Source of the DNA: Pseudomonadota bacterium
GTDB taxonomy: Bacteria > Pseudomonadota > Gammaproteobacteria > Burkholderiales > Burkholderiaceae_C
DNA length: 45,579 nucleotides
NCBI GenBank assembly: GCA_021805825.1
Contig: JAJZEC010000027.1
Location: 1 to 45,579 of the forward strand
Direction: 5' to 3'
The translations under genes and the position numbers were made by a program. The notes beneath the pieces were generated by a model. That model saw only the letters and a program-made list of their open reading frames with translations. It was not told the origin of the DNA and made no database searches. Shown in pieces: positions 16,969 to 24,808 of the stretch; position 1 is the stretch's first letter, and each line of letters starts with the position of its first letter.

Positions 16969-17589
16969 TCAGGTGCCGTCCGGCGCGGCGTGGCAGCACA
17001 CGCTGCCGTCGGCGTCGAAGCGCACGCCGCAACGCTCGACCAGGATCTCGCGCAGGCGCTTGCGCGCGCGCAGCAGCCGCGCCTTGGCCGCCGGCAGGCT
17101 CAGTCCGGCGGACTCGGCGTAGCCGCGCACCGTCTGCCCGTCGAGGTCGCAGCGCTGCAGGATGTCGCGGTCATCGTCGCCCAGGAAGGGCAGGTTGCGC
17201 GCGATGCAGGTGTCCAGCGCGTCGACCGGCGCGCGCTCCTCGGCAGGCGGCGCGGCCAGGTCGTCGGAGAGCTCGGCGGTGGCCCGTTGCAGGCGCCCCG
17301 AATCGACCAGCGCGTTGCGGGCGACCTGGAACAGCCAGGCGCGCGGATTGTCCAGGGAGCAGAAGCCCCGGCCCTGGCGCATGGCCTTGACAAAAACTTC
17401 CTGCACAACATCCTGTGCCGATTCAGCGTCGGCTGCATGACGCGCCAGGAACGCCAGCAGTTCGGCCTCGTGGGCCCGCCACGCGCGCAGCACGCAGTCG
17501 AACGCGGAGTCCACGGCGCAATCCATGCGGGAGGCCTCGGGCTGCGGCATGGATGCCAGGGTGCGGTCATGGCCTTGCAGGCGCTTCAT
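16969..17589 (-). CDS. ECF-type RNA polymerase sigma factor in an arsenic operon (SigZ-like)
   Basis: Product of 206 residues. Region 2 is at about 35-95 (AESAQDVVQEVFVKAMRQG and NPRAWLFQVARNALVD) and region 4 at about 135-185 (LPFLGDDDRDILQRCDLDGQTVRGYAESAGLSLPAAKARLLRARKRL). The C-terminus adds a short cysteine-containing tail (RCGVRFDADGSVCC) like that of SigZ-type factors. The start ATG overlaps the acr3 stop (ATGA), so it is translationally coupled to arsenite efflux. No anti-sigma gene adjoins it. Its position suggests that arsenic-dependent transcription makes the factor, which then switches on further genes, perhaps the permease pair downstream. The tail cysteines could sense thiophilic metalloids; this is speculation. 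Confidence 0.85.
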   Translation of the reverse strand: MKRLQGHDRTLASMPQPEASRMDCAVDSAFDCVLRAWRAHEAELLAFLARHAADAESAQDVVQEVFVKAMRQGRGFCSLDNPRAWLFQVARNALVDSGRLQRATAELSDDLAAPPAEERAPVDALDTCIARNLPFLGDDDRDILQRCDLDGQTVRGYAESAGLSLPAAKARLLRARKRLREILVERCGVRFDADGSVCCHAAPDGT

Positions 17590-18665
17590 GTCCCTGCTGC
17601 CTGTTGCTCGTACCAGCCGCGCGTGGATCCCACCAGGCGAACCACCAGCAGCATCACCGGAACCTCGATCAGCACGCCCACCACGGTGGCCAGCGCGGCT
17701 CCCGACTGGAAGCCGAACAGGCTGATCGCCGCGGCCACCGCCAGTTCGAAGAAGTTGCTCGCCCCGATCAGCGCCGAAGGGCAGGCGATCGCGTGCTGCT
17801 CGCCCAGCGCGCGATTGAGCAGGTAGGCCAGCCCGGAGTTGAACAGCACCTGGATCAGGATGGGCACCGCCAGCAAGGCGATGACCAGTGGCTGCGCCTC
17901 GATGGCCGGCCCCTGGAAGGCGAACAGCAGCACCAGCGTGGCCAGCAGCGCCGCCATCGACCACGGGCCGATGCGCGCCAGCGCCGCGTCGAAGGCCGCC
18001 TGCCCGCGCCGCAGCAGCAGCACGCGCCACGCTTGCGCGAGCGCCAGCGGCACCACGATGTACATCAGCACCGAGAACAGCAGGGTGGCCCAGGGCACGT
18101 GGATCGCCGACATGCCGAGCAGCAGCGCGACGATGGGCGCGAAGGCGAACACCATGATGGAGTCGTTCAGCGCCACCTGCGACAGCGTGAACAGCGGATC
18201 GCCGCCGGACAGGCGGCTCCACACGAACACCATCGCGGTGCAGGGTGCCGCGGCCAGCAGGATCAGCCCGGCGATGTAGCTGTCGAGTTGCGCGGCTGGC
18301 AGCCAGGGCGCGAACAGGTGGCGGATGAATACCCAGCCCAGCAGCGCCATCGAGAAGGGCTTGACCAGCCAGTTGACGAACAGCGTGACGCCGATTCCCC
18401 GCACATGGCGGCGAACTTCATGCAGCGCGCCGAAGTCCACCTTCATCAGCATGGGGATGATCATCACCCAGATCAGCAGCCCCACCGGCAGGTTCACCTG
18501 CGCGAGCTCCAGCCGGCCCAGCCACTGGAAGGGGCCGGGCAGCAGTTGGCCCAGCACGATGCCGGCGATGATGCACAGGAACACCCACAGCGTGAGCCAG
18601 CGCTCGAACACGCTCATCGGCGCGCCGCCGGACGCGCGTGCGACCACCTCGCATTGCGCGCTCAT
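17586..18665 (-). CDS. arsB: Acr3-family arsenite efflux transporter
   Basis: Product of 359 residues with ten membrane helices. Acr3 landmarks: LIWVMIIPMLMKVDFGAL in helix 2, LAAAPCTAMVFVWSRLSGGDP with the essential cysteine, and QVLFNSGLAYLLNRALGEQHAIACPSALIGASNFFELAVA. The protein extrudes As(III)/Sb(III) as thiol-free oxyanions, driven by proton-motive force. It belongs to the BART superfamily and is unrelated to E. coli ArsB despite the shared name acr3/arsB. Both ends overlap neighbours by ATGA junctions (arsC stop / acr3 start, acr3 stop / sigma start), so translation of the operon is coupled. Confidence 0.93.
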   Translation of the reverse strand: MSAQCEVVARASGGAPMSVFERWLTLWVFLCIIAGIVLGQLLPGPFQWLGRLELAQVNLPVGLLIWVMIIPMLMKVDFGALHEVRRHVRGIGVTLFVNWLVKPFSMALLGWVFIRHLFAPWLPAAQLDSYIAGLILLAAAPCTAMVFVWSRLSGGDPLFTLSQVALNDSIMVFAFAPIVALLLGMSAIHVPWATLLFSVLMYIVVPLALAQAWRVLLLRRGQAAFDAALARIGPWSMAALLATLVLLFAFQGPAIEAQPLVIALLAVPILIQVLFNSGLAYLLNRALGEQHAIACPSALIGASNFFELAVAAAISLFGFQSGAALATVVGVLIEVPVMLLVVRLVGSTRGWYEQQAAGT

Positions 18666-19087
18666 GGATGGGCCTCCAGGCCGAGGGCCTCGCGCACCGC
18701 GGGAACCAGGCGCGCGCGGATGTCGTCGCGTACGCGAAGGAAACTCTCCAGAGCTTCGCCGTGCGGGTCGTGGAACGGCAGATGCAGGCTCGGCACCGGG
18801 CGCGGAAACACCGGGCAGGCCTCCTTCGCGTTGTCGCATACCGTGACCACGAGGTCGAAGGGGCGGTCGAGCAGGGTGTCGAGATCCTTCGGATGCAGGC
18901 CCTCGGTGGGCAGGCCGGCCAGGCGCAGCGCCTCGATGGCACCGTCGGCGACCTTGGGCTGCGGGCTGATTCCGGCCGAACGCGCGCGCACCTGGCCGGC
19001 GAGGTCGTGGTTCAGCAGCGCCTCGGCCATCTGCGAGCGGCAGGAATTGCCGGTGCACAGCACCAGCACGGATTTCGGTGGAGTCAT
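18662..19087 (-). CDS. arsC: Arsenate reductase, thioredoxin-coupled low-molecular-weight phosphatase type
   Basis: Product of 141 residues. The P-loop VLCTGNSCRSQMAEA carries the nucleophile Cys11 and Cys16. The redox relay Cys84 and Cys91 in VTVCDNAKEACPVFP completes the three-cysteine mechanism of the Staphylococcus pI258 type, and Asp in HDPHGEA acts as the acid. It reduces arsenate to arsenite, using thioredoxin as electron donor, and so feeds Acr3. It lies six bases after arsR and overlaps acr3 by four bases. Confidence 0.95.
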   Translation of the reverse strand: MTPPKSVLVLCTGNSCRSQMAEALLNHDLAGQVRARSAGISPQPKVADGAIEALRLAGLPTEGLHPKDLDTLLDRPFDLVVTVCDNAKEACPVFPRPVPSLHLPFHDPHGEALESFLRVRDDIRARLVPAVREALGLEAHP

Positions 19088-19093
19088 GCGCGT

Positions 19094-19483
19094 TCAGGAA
19101 TCCGCGAAGGAAGAGGTGGTCGGCGCGATCGCGGCGGCGCATGCCGGGCGGCTGCCGGCCTCGCCGCCCCTGAACGCGGTTGCGCCAGGCATGCAGGGGT
19201 TGCCGCCACAGCAGTTGGACGTCAGGAATCCGAGCAGGTCGTTCATCATCGGGAAGTCCGCCGCGTAGATCACGAAACGCCCTTCGTGGCGCTTGCGCGC
19301 CAGTCCCACGCGGCTGAGATGCGCCAGGTGAAAGGACAGGGTCGGAGCCGGCAGCCCCAGGCGCTCGCCGATCGCCCCGGCGTGCAGACCTTGCGGTCCC
19401 GCCTCGACCAGCGCACGGTAGATCGACAGACGCGACTCGTGTCCGAGGGCTGCCAGCAAGTCGGCTGCATGCAACGTTTCCAT
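19094..19483 (-). CDS. arsR: ArsR-family arsenic-responsive repressor
   Basis: Product of 129 residues. The winged helix of the SmtB/ArsR family runs from 5 to about 85 (LLAALGHESRLSIYRALVEAG, then PAPTLSFHLAHLSRVGL as recognition helix, then RFVIYAADF as wing). Arsenite is sensed not in the recognition helix but by a C-terminal triad, Cys91, Cys92 and Cys97 in SNCCGGNPC. This is the arrangement described for Acidithiobacillus ferrooxidans ArsR and common in Acr3-linked operons. A 32-residue tail follows. First gene of the operon. The DNA upstream (19484-19520) is AT-rich, with a TATTAT element that may be the promoter -10. Confidence 0.93.
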   Translation of the reverse strand: METLHAADLLAALGHESRLSIYRALVEAGPQGLHAGAIGERLGLPAPTLSFHLAHLSRVGLARKRHEGRFVIYAADFPMMNDLLGFLTSNCCGGNPCMPGATAFRGGEAGSRPACAAAIAPTTSSFADS

Positions 19484-19515
19484 GATTCAATAATACCGGA
19501 AATATGGAAATGATG
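19484..19515 (-). promoter_or_regulatory. Probable ars operon promoter/operator region
   Basis: A short AT-rich island directly before arsR in an otherwise GC-rich region. On the minus strand it contains ATTTCC repeated (ATTTCCATATTTCC) and then TATTAT about 10 bases before the start codon. No clear -35 is visible. An ArsR dimer would be expected to bind here. Confidence 0.4.
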
Positions 19516-19637
19516 GCTGTCGCTCGCCAGCCTGCGCAGCCCGGATCCTCCACATATCGCGCAGCGCGCCCCAGGCCCACACCTTGTTGCGCTCGTTGCC
19601 GAACCGCAGCGGTTGGTCGGCGGTGCCGTGCGCTCCG

Positions 19638-21128
19638 TCAGGGCGCGGCCTGCAGCACGAACTCGAACACCGCCCCCAGGCCGGGCCGCTGCACCAGCGC
19701 GATGTCGCTGCCCTGCAGCTGCAGCATGCGCCGCACGATCAGCAGGCCCAGGCCGCCGCGCTGCGGCTGCTGCGCAGCCAGGGCACGCCGGAACAGCGAC
19801 TCGCGCAGCTCGGGCGGCACGCCGGGCCCGCTGTCGCACACCGCCACCGCGACCCGGCCGTCGCGCGCGGCGATGTCCACCCGCACCCGTCCGCCTTCCG
19901 GGGTGTGGCGGATGGCGTTGTCGATCAGGTTGGTGAGCACGCGCTCGATCATCGCCAGGTCGGCGTGGATCCGCGGCGGGCGCTCGGGCATGTCCACCTC
20001 CAGCCGGATCTGCCTGGCGCGCGCGGCCAGTTCGAACTTCTGGAACACGTCCTGCAGCAGGTCGGCGAGCGCGAAGTCCTCCCATTGCGCCACCACATGG
20101 CCGTCCTCCAGGCGCGCCAGCTCGAACAGCGACTGCGCCAGCCTGCCGACCTTGGAGCTTTGCGCCAGCGCCGTCGCGAGGTAGCGCCGGCGCTCTTCCG
20201 GGTCGAGCTCGTCGCCCTTGAGCGCCAGGATCTCCAGGTAGCCGTGCAGCGAGGTCAGCGGCGTGCGCAGGTCGTGCGAGACGTTGGCCACGAATTCGCG
20301 CCGCTGCTGCTCGGTCAGCGCCAGCGCCTGCCATTGCTCGGCGATGCGCCCGGCCATCTGCGCGAAGGCCTGCTGCAGCACCCCGATCTCGTCGCGCGCC
20401 CGCGCGGAATCGGCCGCGCCGCCGGGCGCAGGTGCGACGCTGCGCGCCAGCTGTTCGAGCTGCTGCGGCGAGCCGCCGACGTCGAAGCCGCCCAGCGCCT
20501 GCGCCAGCCGCCGCAGCGGCCGGGTGATCCAGCCAAAGGCCAGCAGCCCGGCGGCCAGGCTCAACGCGGCCACCAGGGCCATCGAGCGCAGGGTGTCGCG
20601 CCGCTCGGCGCTGGCCTGGGCGTGGGCCGCCAGCGCCTCGCGCGTCTGCCCCTGCAGGATGACATAGATGTAGCCGGCCGGCTTGTCGCCGACTCCCGGC
20701 AGGCGCGCCGCGCTGAACACCTTGCGCGCGTGCAGGCTGCGCGGATCGTCGCCGACGATGGGCAGGCGCCCGCCCGCGAGGAAGCGGCGCACCGGCGCGA
20801 GGTCGATGCGTCGGCGCTTGACCTTGCCGGGCGGCGCGTCGTCGCCGGTGATGCGACCACTGGCGTCGAGCAGGTAGAGCTCCACGCTGGGGTTGACGGC
20901 CATCATGCGGCCGAACAGCCTGCGCACCGCGTCGGATCGGAGCCTGCCCTGGCGCATGAGCTCGGTGCTGCGCGCGATATGCGCCGCCAGTCCGCGCGAC
21001 AGGCTCTGGATGACCTCCTCCTCGCGCAGGTGGTTGGAGCGGATCTGCAACCACGCCGACACCCCGCTGCTGGCCAGCAGCAGCAGGAAGAAGGCCAGAG
21101 CCAGGCGCTGGGTCAGGCCGAGCCTCAC
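19638..21128 (-). CDS. Membrane sensor histidine kinase (HisKA class) of a two-component system
   Basis: Product of 496 residues starting at GTG 21128, which overlaps the stop of the regulator gene (GTGA), so the two are coupled. Helix 1 is at about 7-27, a periplasmic domain at about 28-180, helix 2 at about 183-202, HAMP at about 200-268. The H box is EFVANVSHDLRTPLTSL with His285, then N box LTNLIDNAIRHTPEGG, G1 CDSGPGVP and G2 GGLGLLIVRRML. The periplasmic domain resembles no sensor that can be named from sequence alone. Divergent placement from DUF2282-msrPQ parallels E. coli HprSR (YedVW), which responds to peroxide or hypochlorite and controls msrPQ. The functional match is inference. 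Confidence 0.92.
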   Translation of the reverse strand: MRLGLTQRLALAFFLLLLASSGVSAWLQIRSNHLREEEVIQSLSRGLAAHIARSTELMRQGRLRSDAVRRLFGRMMAVNPSVELYLLDASGRITGDDAPPGKVKRRRIDLAPVRRFLAGGRLPIVGDDPRSLHARKVFSAARLPGVGDKPAGYIYVILQGQTREALAAHAQASAERRDTLRSMALVAALSLAAGLLAFGWITRPLRRLAQALGGFDVGGSPQQLEQLARSVAPAPGGAADSARARDEIGVLQQAFAQMAGRIAEQWQALALTEQQRREFVANVSHDLRTPLTSLHGYLEILALKGDELDPEERRRYLATALAQSSKVGRLAQSLFELARLEDGHVVAQWEDFALADLLQDVFQKFELAARARQIRLEVDMPERPPRIHADLAMIERVLTNLIDNAIRHTPEGGRVRVDIAARDGRVAVAVCDSGPGVPPELRESLFRRALAAQQPQRGGLGLLIVRRMLQLQGSDIALVQRPGLGAVFEFVLQAAP

Positions 21129-21844
21129 GCGGCACCTCCGGGCGCGACGAACTTGTAGCCGTGCCCCCATACCGTGACGATGCAGCCGGGCTGCGCCGAG
21201 TCGGCCTCCATCTTGCTGCGCAGGCGGTTGATGTGGGTGTTGACCGTGTGCTCGTAGCCTTCATGGTTGTAGCCCCAGACGGCATCCAGCAGCGCCATGC
21301 GCGAGAACACCTTGCCCGGATGGCTGGCGAAGAAGAACAGCAGGTCGAACTCGCGTGGGGTCAGCTCCAGCGGCCGGCCGGCAAGCGTTGCTGTGCGCGC
21401 AATGGGATCGACGAACAGGGCGCCATGGCGCAGGCTCGCGCCGGGCTGCTCGTCGCTGCGCTGGCGCAACGCGTCCACGCGCCGCAGCAGCGCCTTGACC
21501 CGCGCAGCCAGCTCGAGCACCGAGAAGGGCTTGCTCAGGTAGTCGTCGGCGCCCAGTTCGAGTCCGACGACGCGGTGCGCTTCGCCGGAGCGCGCACTGA
21601 TGATGATGATCGGCGTATAGCGCGGCATGGCCCGCACGCGCCGGCAGATCTCCAGACCGTCGATGCCCGGCAGCATGACGTCGAGCAGCAGGGCGCTCCA
21701 GGCCTCGTCCTCCAGCCTGCGCATGCCGTCGTCGCCGCGCGCGCAATGCTCGAGTGCGTAGCCCTCCTCGCGCAGGTGCACGCCGAGCATCTGCGCGATG
21801 TCCGGATCGTCCTCGATGAGCAGGATGCGCCTGGGCTGGTCCAT
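21125..21844 (-). CDS. OmpR/PhoB-family response regulator
   Basis: Product of 239 residues. Receiver domain 1-120: acidic pocket IEDDPD, phospho-acceptor Asp55 in LLLDVMLPG, Thr/Ser as IIISARS, and Lys in LSKPFS. Winged-helix output domain about 135-235: RPLELTPREFDLLFFFASHPGKVFSR...HTVNTHINRLRSKME...VTVWGHGYKFV. It is cotranscribed with the kinase through a four-base overlap. Its likely DNA site is the direct repeat AAAGTT-N5-AAAGTT at 21895-21911, in the divergent region before the DUF2282-msrPQ genes. Confidence 0.93.
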   Translation of the reverse strand: MDQPRRILLIEDDPDIAQMLGVHLREEGYALEHCARGDDGMRRLEDEAWSALLLDVMLPGIDGLEICRRVRAMPRYTPIIIISARSGEAHRVVGLELGADDYLSKPFSVLELAARVKALLRRVDALRQRSDEQPGASLRHGALFVDPIARTATLAGRPLELTPREFDLLFFFASHPGKVFSRMALLDAVWGYNHEGYEHTVNTHINRLRSKMEADSAQPGCIVTVWGHGYKFVAPGGAA

Positions 21845-21894
21845 GGGGGATGGGTCGCTGAAGCTGCACGCATCATAGGACGGGCAGGGGCGCC

Positions 21895-21911
21895 AAAGTT
21901 CACGGAAAGTT
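21895..21911. promoter_or_regulatory. Direct repeat AAAGTT-N5-AAAGTT, candidate response-regulator box
   Basis: Two identical hexamers 11 bp apart, one helical turn, which is the geometry OmpR/PhoB-family dimers bind head to tail. It lies 51 bases upstream of the regulator start and 118 bases upstream of the divergent DUF2282 gene. Confidence 0.5.
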
Positions 21912-21988
21912 GAACTCCGCGTGAGGACTCGGTGACCAGGCCGGGCCAACAATTCATTCCCAGCGCGGTGTTCCGCGCGTCACTTCGC

Positions 21989-22008
21989 AACCCAACCCAA
22001 CCCAACCC
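21989..22008. repeat. Four tandem copies of AACCC in the leader of the DUF2282 gene
   Basis: Four perfect pentamers just ahead of the ribosome-binding site (TGGAGG, 22017-22022). Such a short repeat can change copy number by slippage. Here a change would alter leader length but not the reading frame. Confidence 0.6.
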
Positions 22009-22028
22009 AAACCGCCTGGAGGATCACC

Positions 22029-22361
22029 ATGAACAAGCGCCCACTGCTCGCCACCGCCGCCGCCTCGCTGCTCGCGCTCGGAGGCCTCGCCGCACTGCCC
22101 GCGCATGCCGACACGCTCGGCCAGTGCTACGGAGTGGCCACCGCCGGCCACAACGACTGCGCCGGACTGTCGGGACTGCATCCCTGCAAGGGACAGTCGA
22201 CGACCAGCTACAACCCGGGCGACTTCGTCGTCAAGCCCACGGGAACCTGCGCCCGGCTCGGCGGCCTCGACCAGACCGAGGCCAAGGCCGTGCTGGCCAG
22301 CCCCGCGAAGACCAAGGCCTTCGAGCAGGGCATGGCCCGCAAGATGATGCATAGCATGTGA
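22029..22361 (+). CDS. DUF2282 family exported protein (BufA1/bufferin-like)
   Basis: Product of 110 residues. A Sec signal peptide ends at LPAHA (about residue 27). The mature part matches the DUF2282 pattern: [14 protein letters not shown], then [29 protein letters not shown], with four cysteines that probably pair or bind metal. DUF2282 proteins are known as the small membrane or exported partners (bufferins) of DUF692/DUF2063 enzymes and are linked to copper or oxidative stress. Here bufB and bufC are absent; msrP and msrQ follow instead, 55 bases on. The C-terminus is methionine-rich (MARKMMHSM), so it might serve as an oxidisable Met substrate, as MrpX does beside MsrPQ in Azospira. That comparison is inference. 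Strong TGGAGG ribosome-binding site. Confidence 0.8.
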   Translation: MNKRPLLATAAASLLALGGLAALPAHADTLGQCYGVATAGHNDCAGLSGLHPCKGQSTTSYNPGDFVVKPTGTCARLGGLDQTEAKAVLASPAKTKAFEQGMARKMMHSM

Positions 22362-22416
22362 GTCCGCGCGGGCCTCGGGCCCGCGCGCCGCAACCTCGTT
22401 TTCGGAGATGCCCAAC

Positions 22417-23406
22417 ATGAGCAAGCGCACGCAGCAAGGATTCGACCACCCCGTGGCATCGGAGATCACCCCGCAGGAGGTGTATCGCTCGCGCCGCTTG
22501 TGGATGCGCAACGTCGGCCTGGCGACCCTCGGCTCGCTGGCCGCGGCCGGCGGCGCGGGCGCGGTCGAGGTGGCAGCGCAGGGTCGTCGGCCGCGCCTGG
22601 CGGCTGCACGCAACGCCACCTACTCCACCCACGATGCCTTGACGCCCTACAAGGACGTGACGACCTACAACAACTACTACGAATTCGGCACCAGCAAGAG
22701 CGACCCTGCGCGCTACGCCGGCGCGCTGCCGACGCGGCCGTGGACGGTGGTGGTCGACGGCCTGGTGCGCAAGCCGCGCAGCTTCGGCATCGAGGATCTG
22801 CTGCGCCTGGCGCCGATGGAAGAGCGCATCTACCGCCACCGCTGCGTCGAGGCGTGGTCGATGGTGATCCCTTGGATCGGCTACCCGCTGTCGCGGCTGC
22901 TCGACGCGGTGCAGCCCACCGGCAACGCGCGTTTCGTCGAGTTCCACACCCTGCTCGACCCGGCGCACATGCCGGGGCAGCACAGCGACATCCTGCAGTG
23001 GCCCTACGTCGAGGGCCTGCGCATCGACGAGGCCATGCACCCCCTGAGCCTGCTCGGCTTTGGCCTCTATGGCGAGCTGCTGCCCAACCAGAACGGCGCG
23101 CCGCTGCGCATGGTCATCCCCTGGAAATACGGATTCAAGGGAGCCAAGGCCATTGTCAGGATCCGCCTCGTCGACCGGCAGCCGGTGACCTCCTGGATGC
23201 GCGCGGTGCCCGACTGGTACGGCTTCTATTCCAACGTCAACCCCCATGTCAGCCCGCAGAACTGGAGCCAGGCGCACGAGCGCCGCATCGGCCAGGGTGC
23301 GTTCGGCGGGCTGTTCACCCCGAGCATTCCGACCCGCATGTTCAACGGCTACGGCGAACAGGTCGCGCATCTGTACCAAGGCATGGATCTGAGCAAGGAG
23401 TTCTGA
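22417..23406 (+). CDS. msrP: MsrP, periplasmic methionine sulfoxide reductase catalytic subunit (molybdenum cofactor)
   Basis: Product of 329 residues. A twin-arginine signal ([22 protein letters not shown]) exports the folded protein with its molybdopterin. The sulfite-oxidase fold is seen in [44 protein letters not shown] with the Mo-ligand cysteine, and [28 protein letters not shown]. It repairs oxidised methionine in periplasmic proteins, taking electrons from the quinone pool via MsrQ. Of two nearby ATGs, the one at 22417 has GGAG at a proper distance; the one at 22408 touches it. Part of the DUF2282-msrP-msrQ unit. Confidence 0.95.
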   Translation: MSKRTQQGFDHPVASEITPQEVYRSRRLWMRNVGLATLGSLAAAGGAGAVEVAAQGRRPRLAAARNATYSTHDALTPYKDVTTYNNYYEFGTSKSDPARYAGALPTRPWTVVVDGLVRKPRSFGIEDLLRLAPMEERIYRHRCVEAWSMVIPWIGYPLSRLLDAVQPTGNARFVEFHTLLDPAHMPGQHSDILQWPYVEGLRIDEAMHPLSLLGFGLYGELLPNQNGAPLRMVIPWKYGFKGAKAIVRIRLVDRQPVTSWMRAVPDWYGFYSNVNPHVSPQNWSQAHERRIGQGAFGGLFTPSIPTRMFNGYGEQVAHLYQGMDLSKEF

Positions 23407-23408
23407 AC

Positions 23409-24053
23409 ATGTCCTCCACCACCTTGCCCGCGCGCGGCCTCCGGTGGCGGCGCGCCACCCTGCAGGCGCGCTGGTTCAAGCCGGCGGTGTTCGTGCTGGC
23501 GCTGCTGCCGATGGCCGACCTGGTGTGGCGCGCCTTCAGCCAGCGACTGGGCGCTAACCCCGAGCAGGCGCTGATCTGGGCCACCGGCCTGTGGGCGCTG
23601 CGCTTCCTGCTGATCACCCTGGCGGTGACGCCGCTTCGGGTGCTCACCGGCTGGACCGAACTCGCCCGCCTGCGGCGCATGCTCGGGTTGTTCAGCTTCA
23701 GCTACGCGGTGCTGCATTTCACCTGCTACTTCGGACTGGTCAACGGATTCAGCGTGGCGAGGGTGGTGCAGGACGCGGCCCGCCATCCTTTCGTGCTGGC
23801 CGGCATGGCCACGCTGGCGATCCTGACCGCGCTGGCCGCAACCTCGACCAACGGCATCATCCGCCGCATGGGGGCCGCCCGCTGGCGCATGCTGCACCGC
23901 CTGGTCTACGCGGCTGGGGTGCTCGGGGTGTTCCACTACTGGTGGGGCAAGCTGGCGAAGAACAACACGGCCGACCCCAAGCTCTACGCCCTCGTGCTGG
24001 CCGTGCTGCTGGGCTGGCGCATCTACCGCGCTGTCGCGGCCAGGCGGCGCTGA
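23409..24053 (+). CDS. msrQ: MsrQ, heme-binding membrane subunit of the MsrPQ system
   Basis: Product of 214 residues with six membrane helices. Heme-ligand histidines lie in AVLHFTCYF, RMLHRLVYAAGVLGVFHYWWG, as usual for YedZ/MsrQ of the ferric reductase-like superfamily. LRFLLITLAVTPLRVLTGW...LRRMLGLFSFSYAVLH is the family core. It passes electrons from menaquinol/ubiquinol (or Fre-reduced flavin) to MsrP. It begins two bases after the msrP stop. Confidence 0.95.
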   Translation: MSSTTLPARGLRWRRATLQARWFKPAVFVLALLPMADLVWRAFSQRLGANPEQALIWATGLWALRFLLITLAVTPLRVLTGWTELARLRRMLGLFSFSYAVLHFTCYFGLVNGFSVARVVQDAARHPFVLAGMATLAILTALAATSTNGIIRRMGAARWRMLHRLVYAAGVLGVFHYWWGKLAKNNTADPKLYALVLAVLLGWRIYRAVAARRR

Positions 24054-24220
24054 GCCGCGAGGCCGAAGCAGCCCAGTTGGCTCCGTTCCTTTGAACACGC
24101 GGCAGCGACTTCTTCCTTGGATGGGCTGCGGCTTCGTGTGCCGTGGTGCAGGGTTATGCCCGGCGGCGGCGTCGCTTGCGACGAACGCAAGCCGCGGGGG
24201 CTAACCGGTGTTCGGGCGTG

Positions 24221-24406
24221 TCAGGCTGCCTGCCTGGATGTCGTCTGTGTCGCGTAGTAGGCCTCCTCGGGGCTACGACCGCCATGGGCGCTGTGCGGAC
24301 GGCGGGTGTTGTAGAAGTCGCTGCGGGTCGCCGGGCAGGTGCGCACGGCGCTGACCGTCTCATGGGCTTCCAGGTAGACATCCTCGTACTTGCTGAACCG
24401 GGTCAA
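24221..24406 (-). pseudogene. IS3-family transposase remnant (C-terminal fragment)
   Basis: About 45 residues match the end of the IS3-family integrase domain: KYEDVYLEAHETVSAVR...FYNTRRPHSAHGGRSPEEAYY, including the conserved YNxRRPH block. The catalytic DDE core and orfA are missing and no frame upstream continues the homology, so this is a relic. It indicates past IS activity between msrQ and the lipoprotein gene. Confidence 0.8.
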
Positions 24407-24808
24407 GACCGTTCAACGTGTTCCGCGGATGGCGCCTGAGGCGCGCTCGCCGGCTGCTTTTCGGCAAGGCCTGCGAAGCAGACGTAGCTGCCGTTCGCGC
24501 GCATGACGCGGCGGAAGGGGCATGAGTTCGGGCCGAGCCAAGCTGCTCGCCTGGCCGCGCCCAGCACGGCTTGCCGCGATGGCGGGCATCTGCACATGAG
24601 GCCCGGCAGATGGAACCACGGCCGTCGGGAGGCAGCCGCGAGGCTCACGGGCCGTGCAATTTCATCCTATCAGAGCGGAATTGAGCAGCATCAAATCACG
24701 TAAAACTGGCTTATTTACTGGAGACATATCAGCAATTTGCTGCATATGCATTCATGGGCCCACGCAAGGCGCCATCCGCGCACCAACCCGAACATTGAGG
24801 GGGACATC
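24407..24808. other. Gene-poor stretch: decayed DNA followed by an AT-rich leader
   Basis: About 400 bases with no recognisable gene. The first 250 are GC-rich and probably belonged to the lost part of the insertion sequence. From about 24650 the base composition drops sharply, with TATCAG, TTATTTACTGG and TGCATATGCA, and this part probably holds the promoter of the lipoprotein gene at 24809. Confidence 0.5.
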
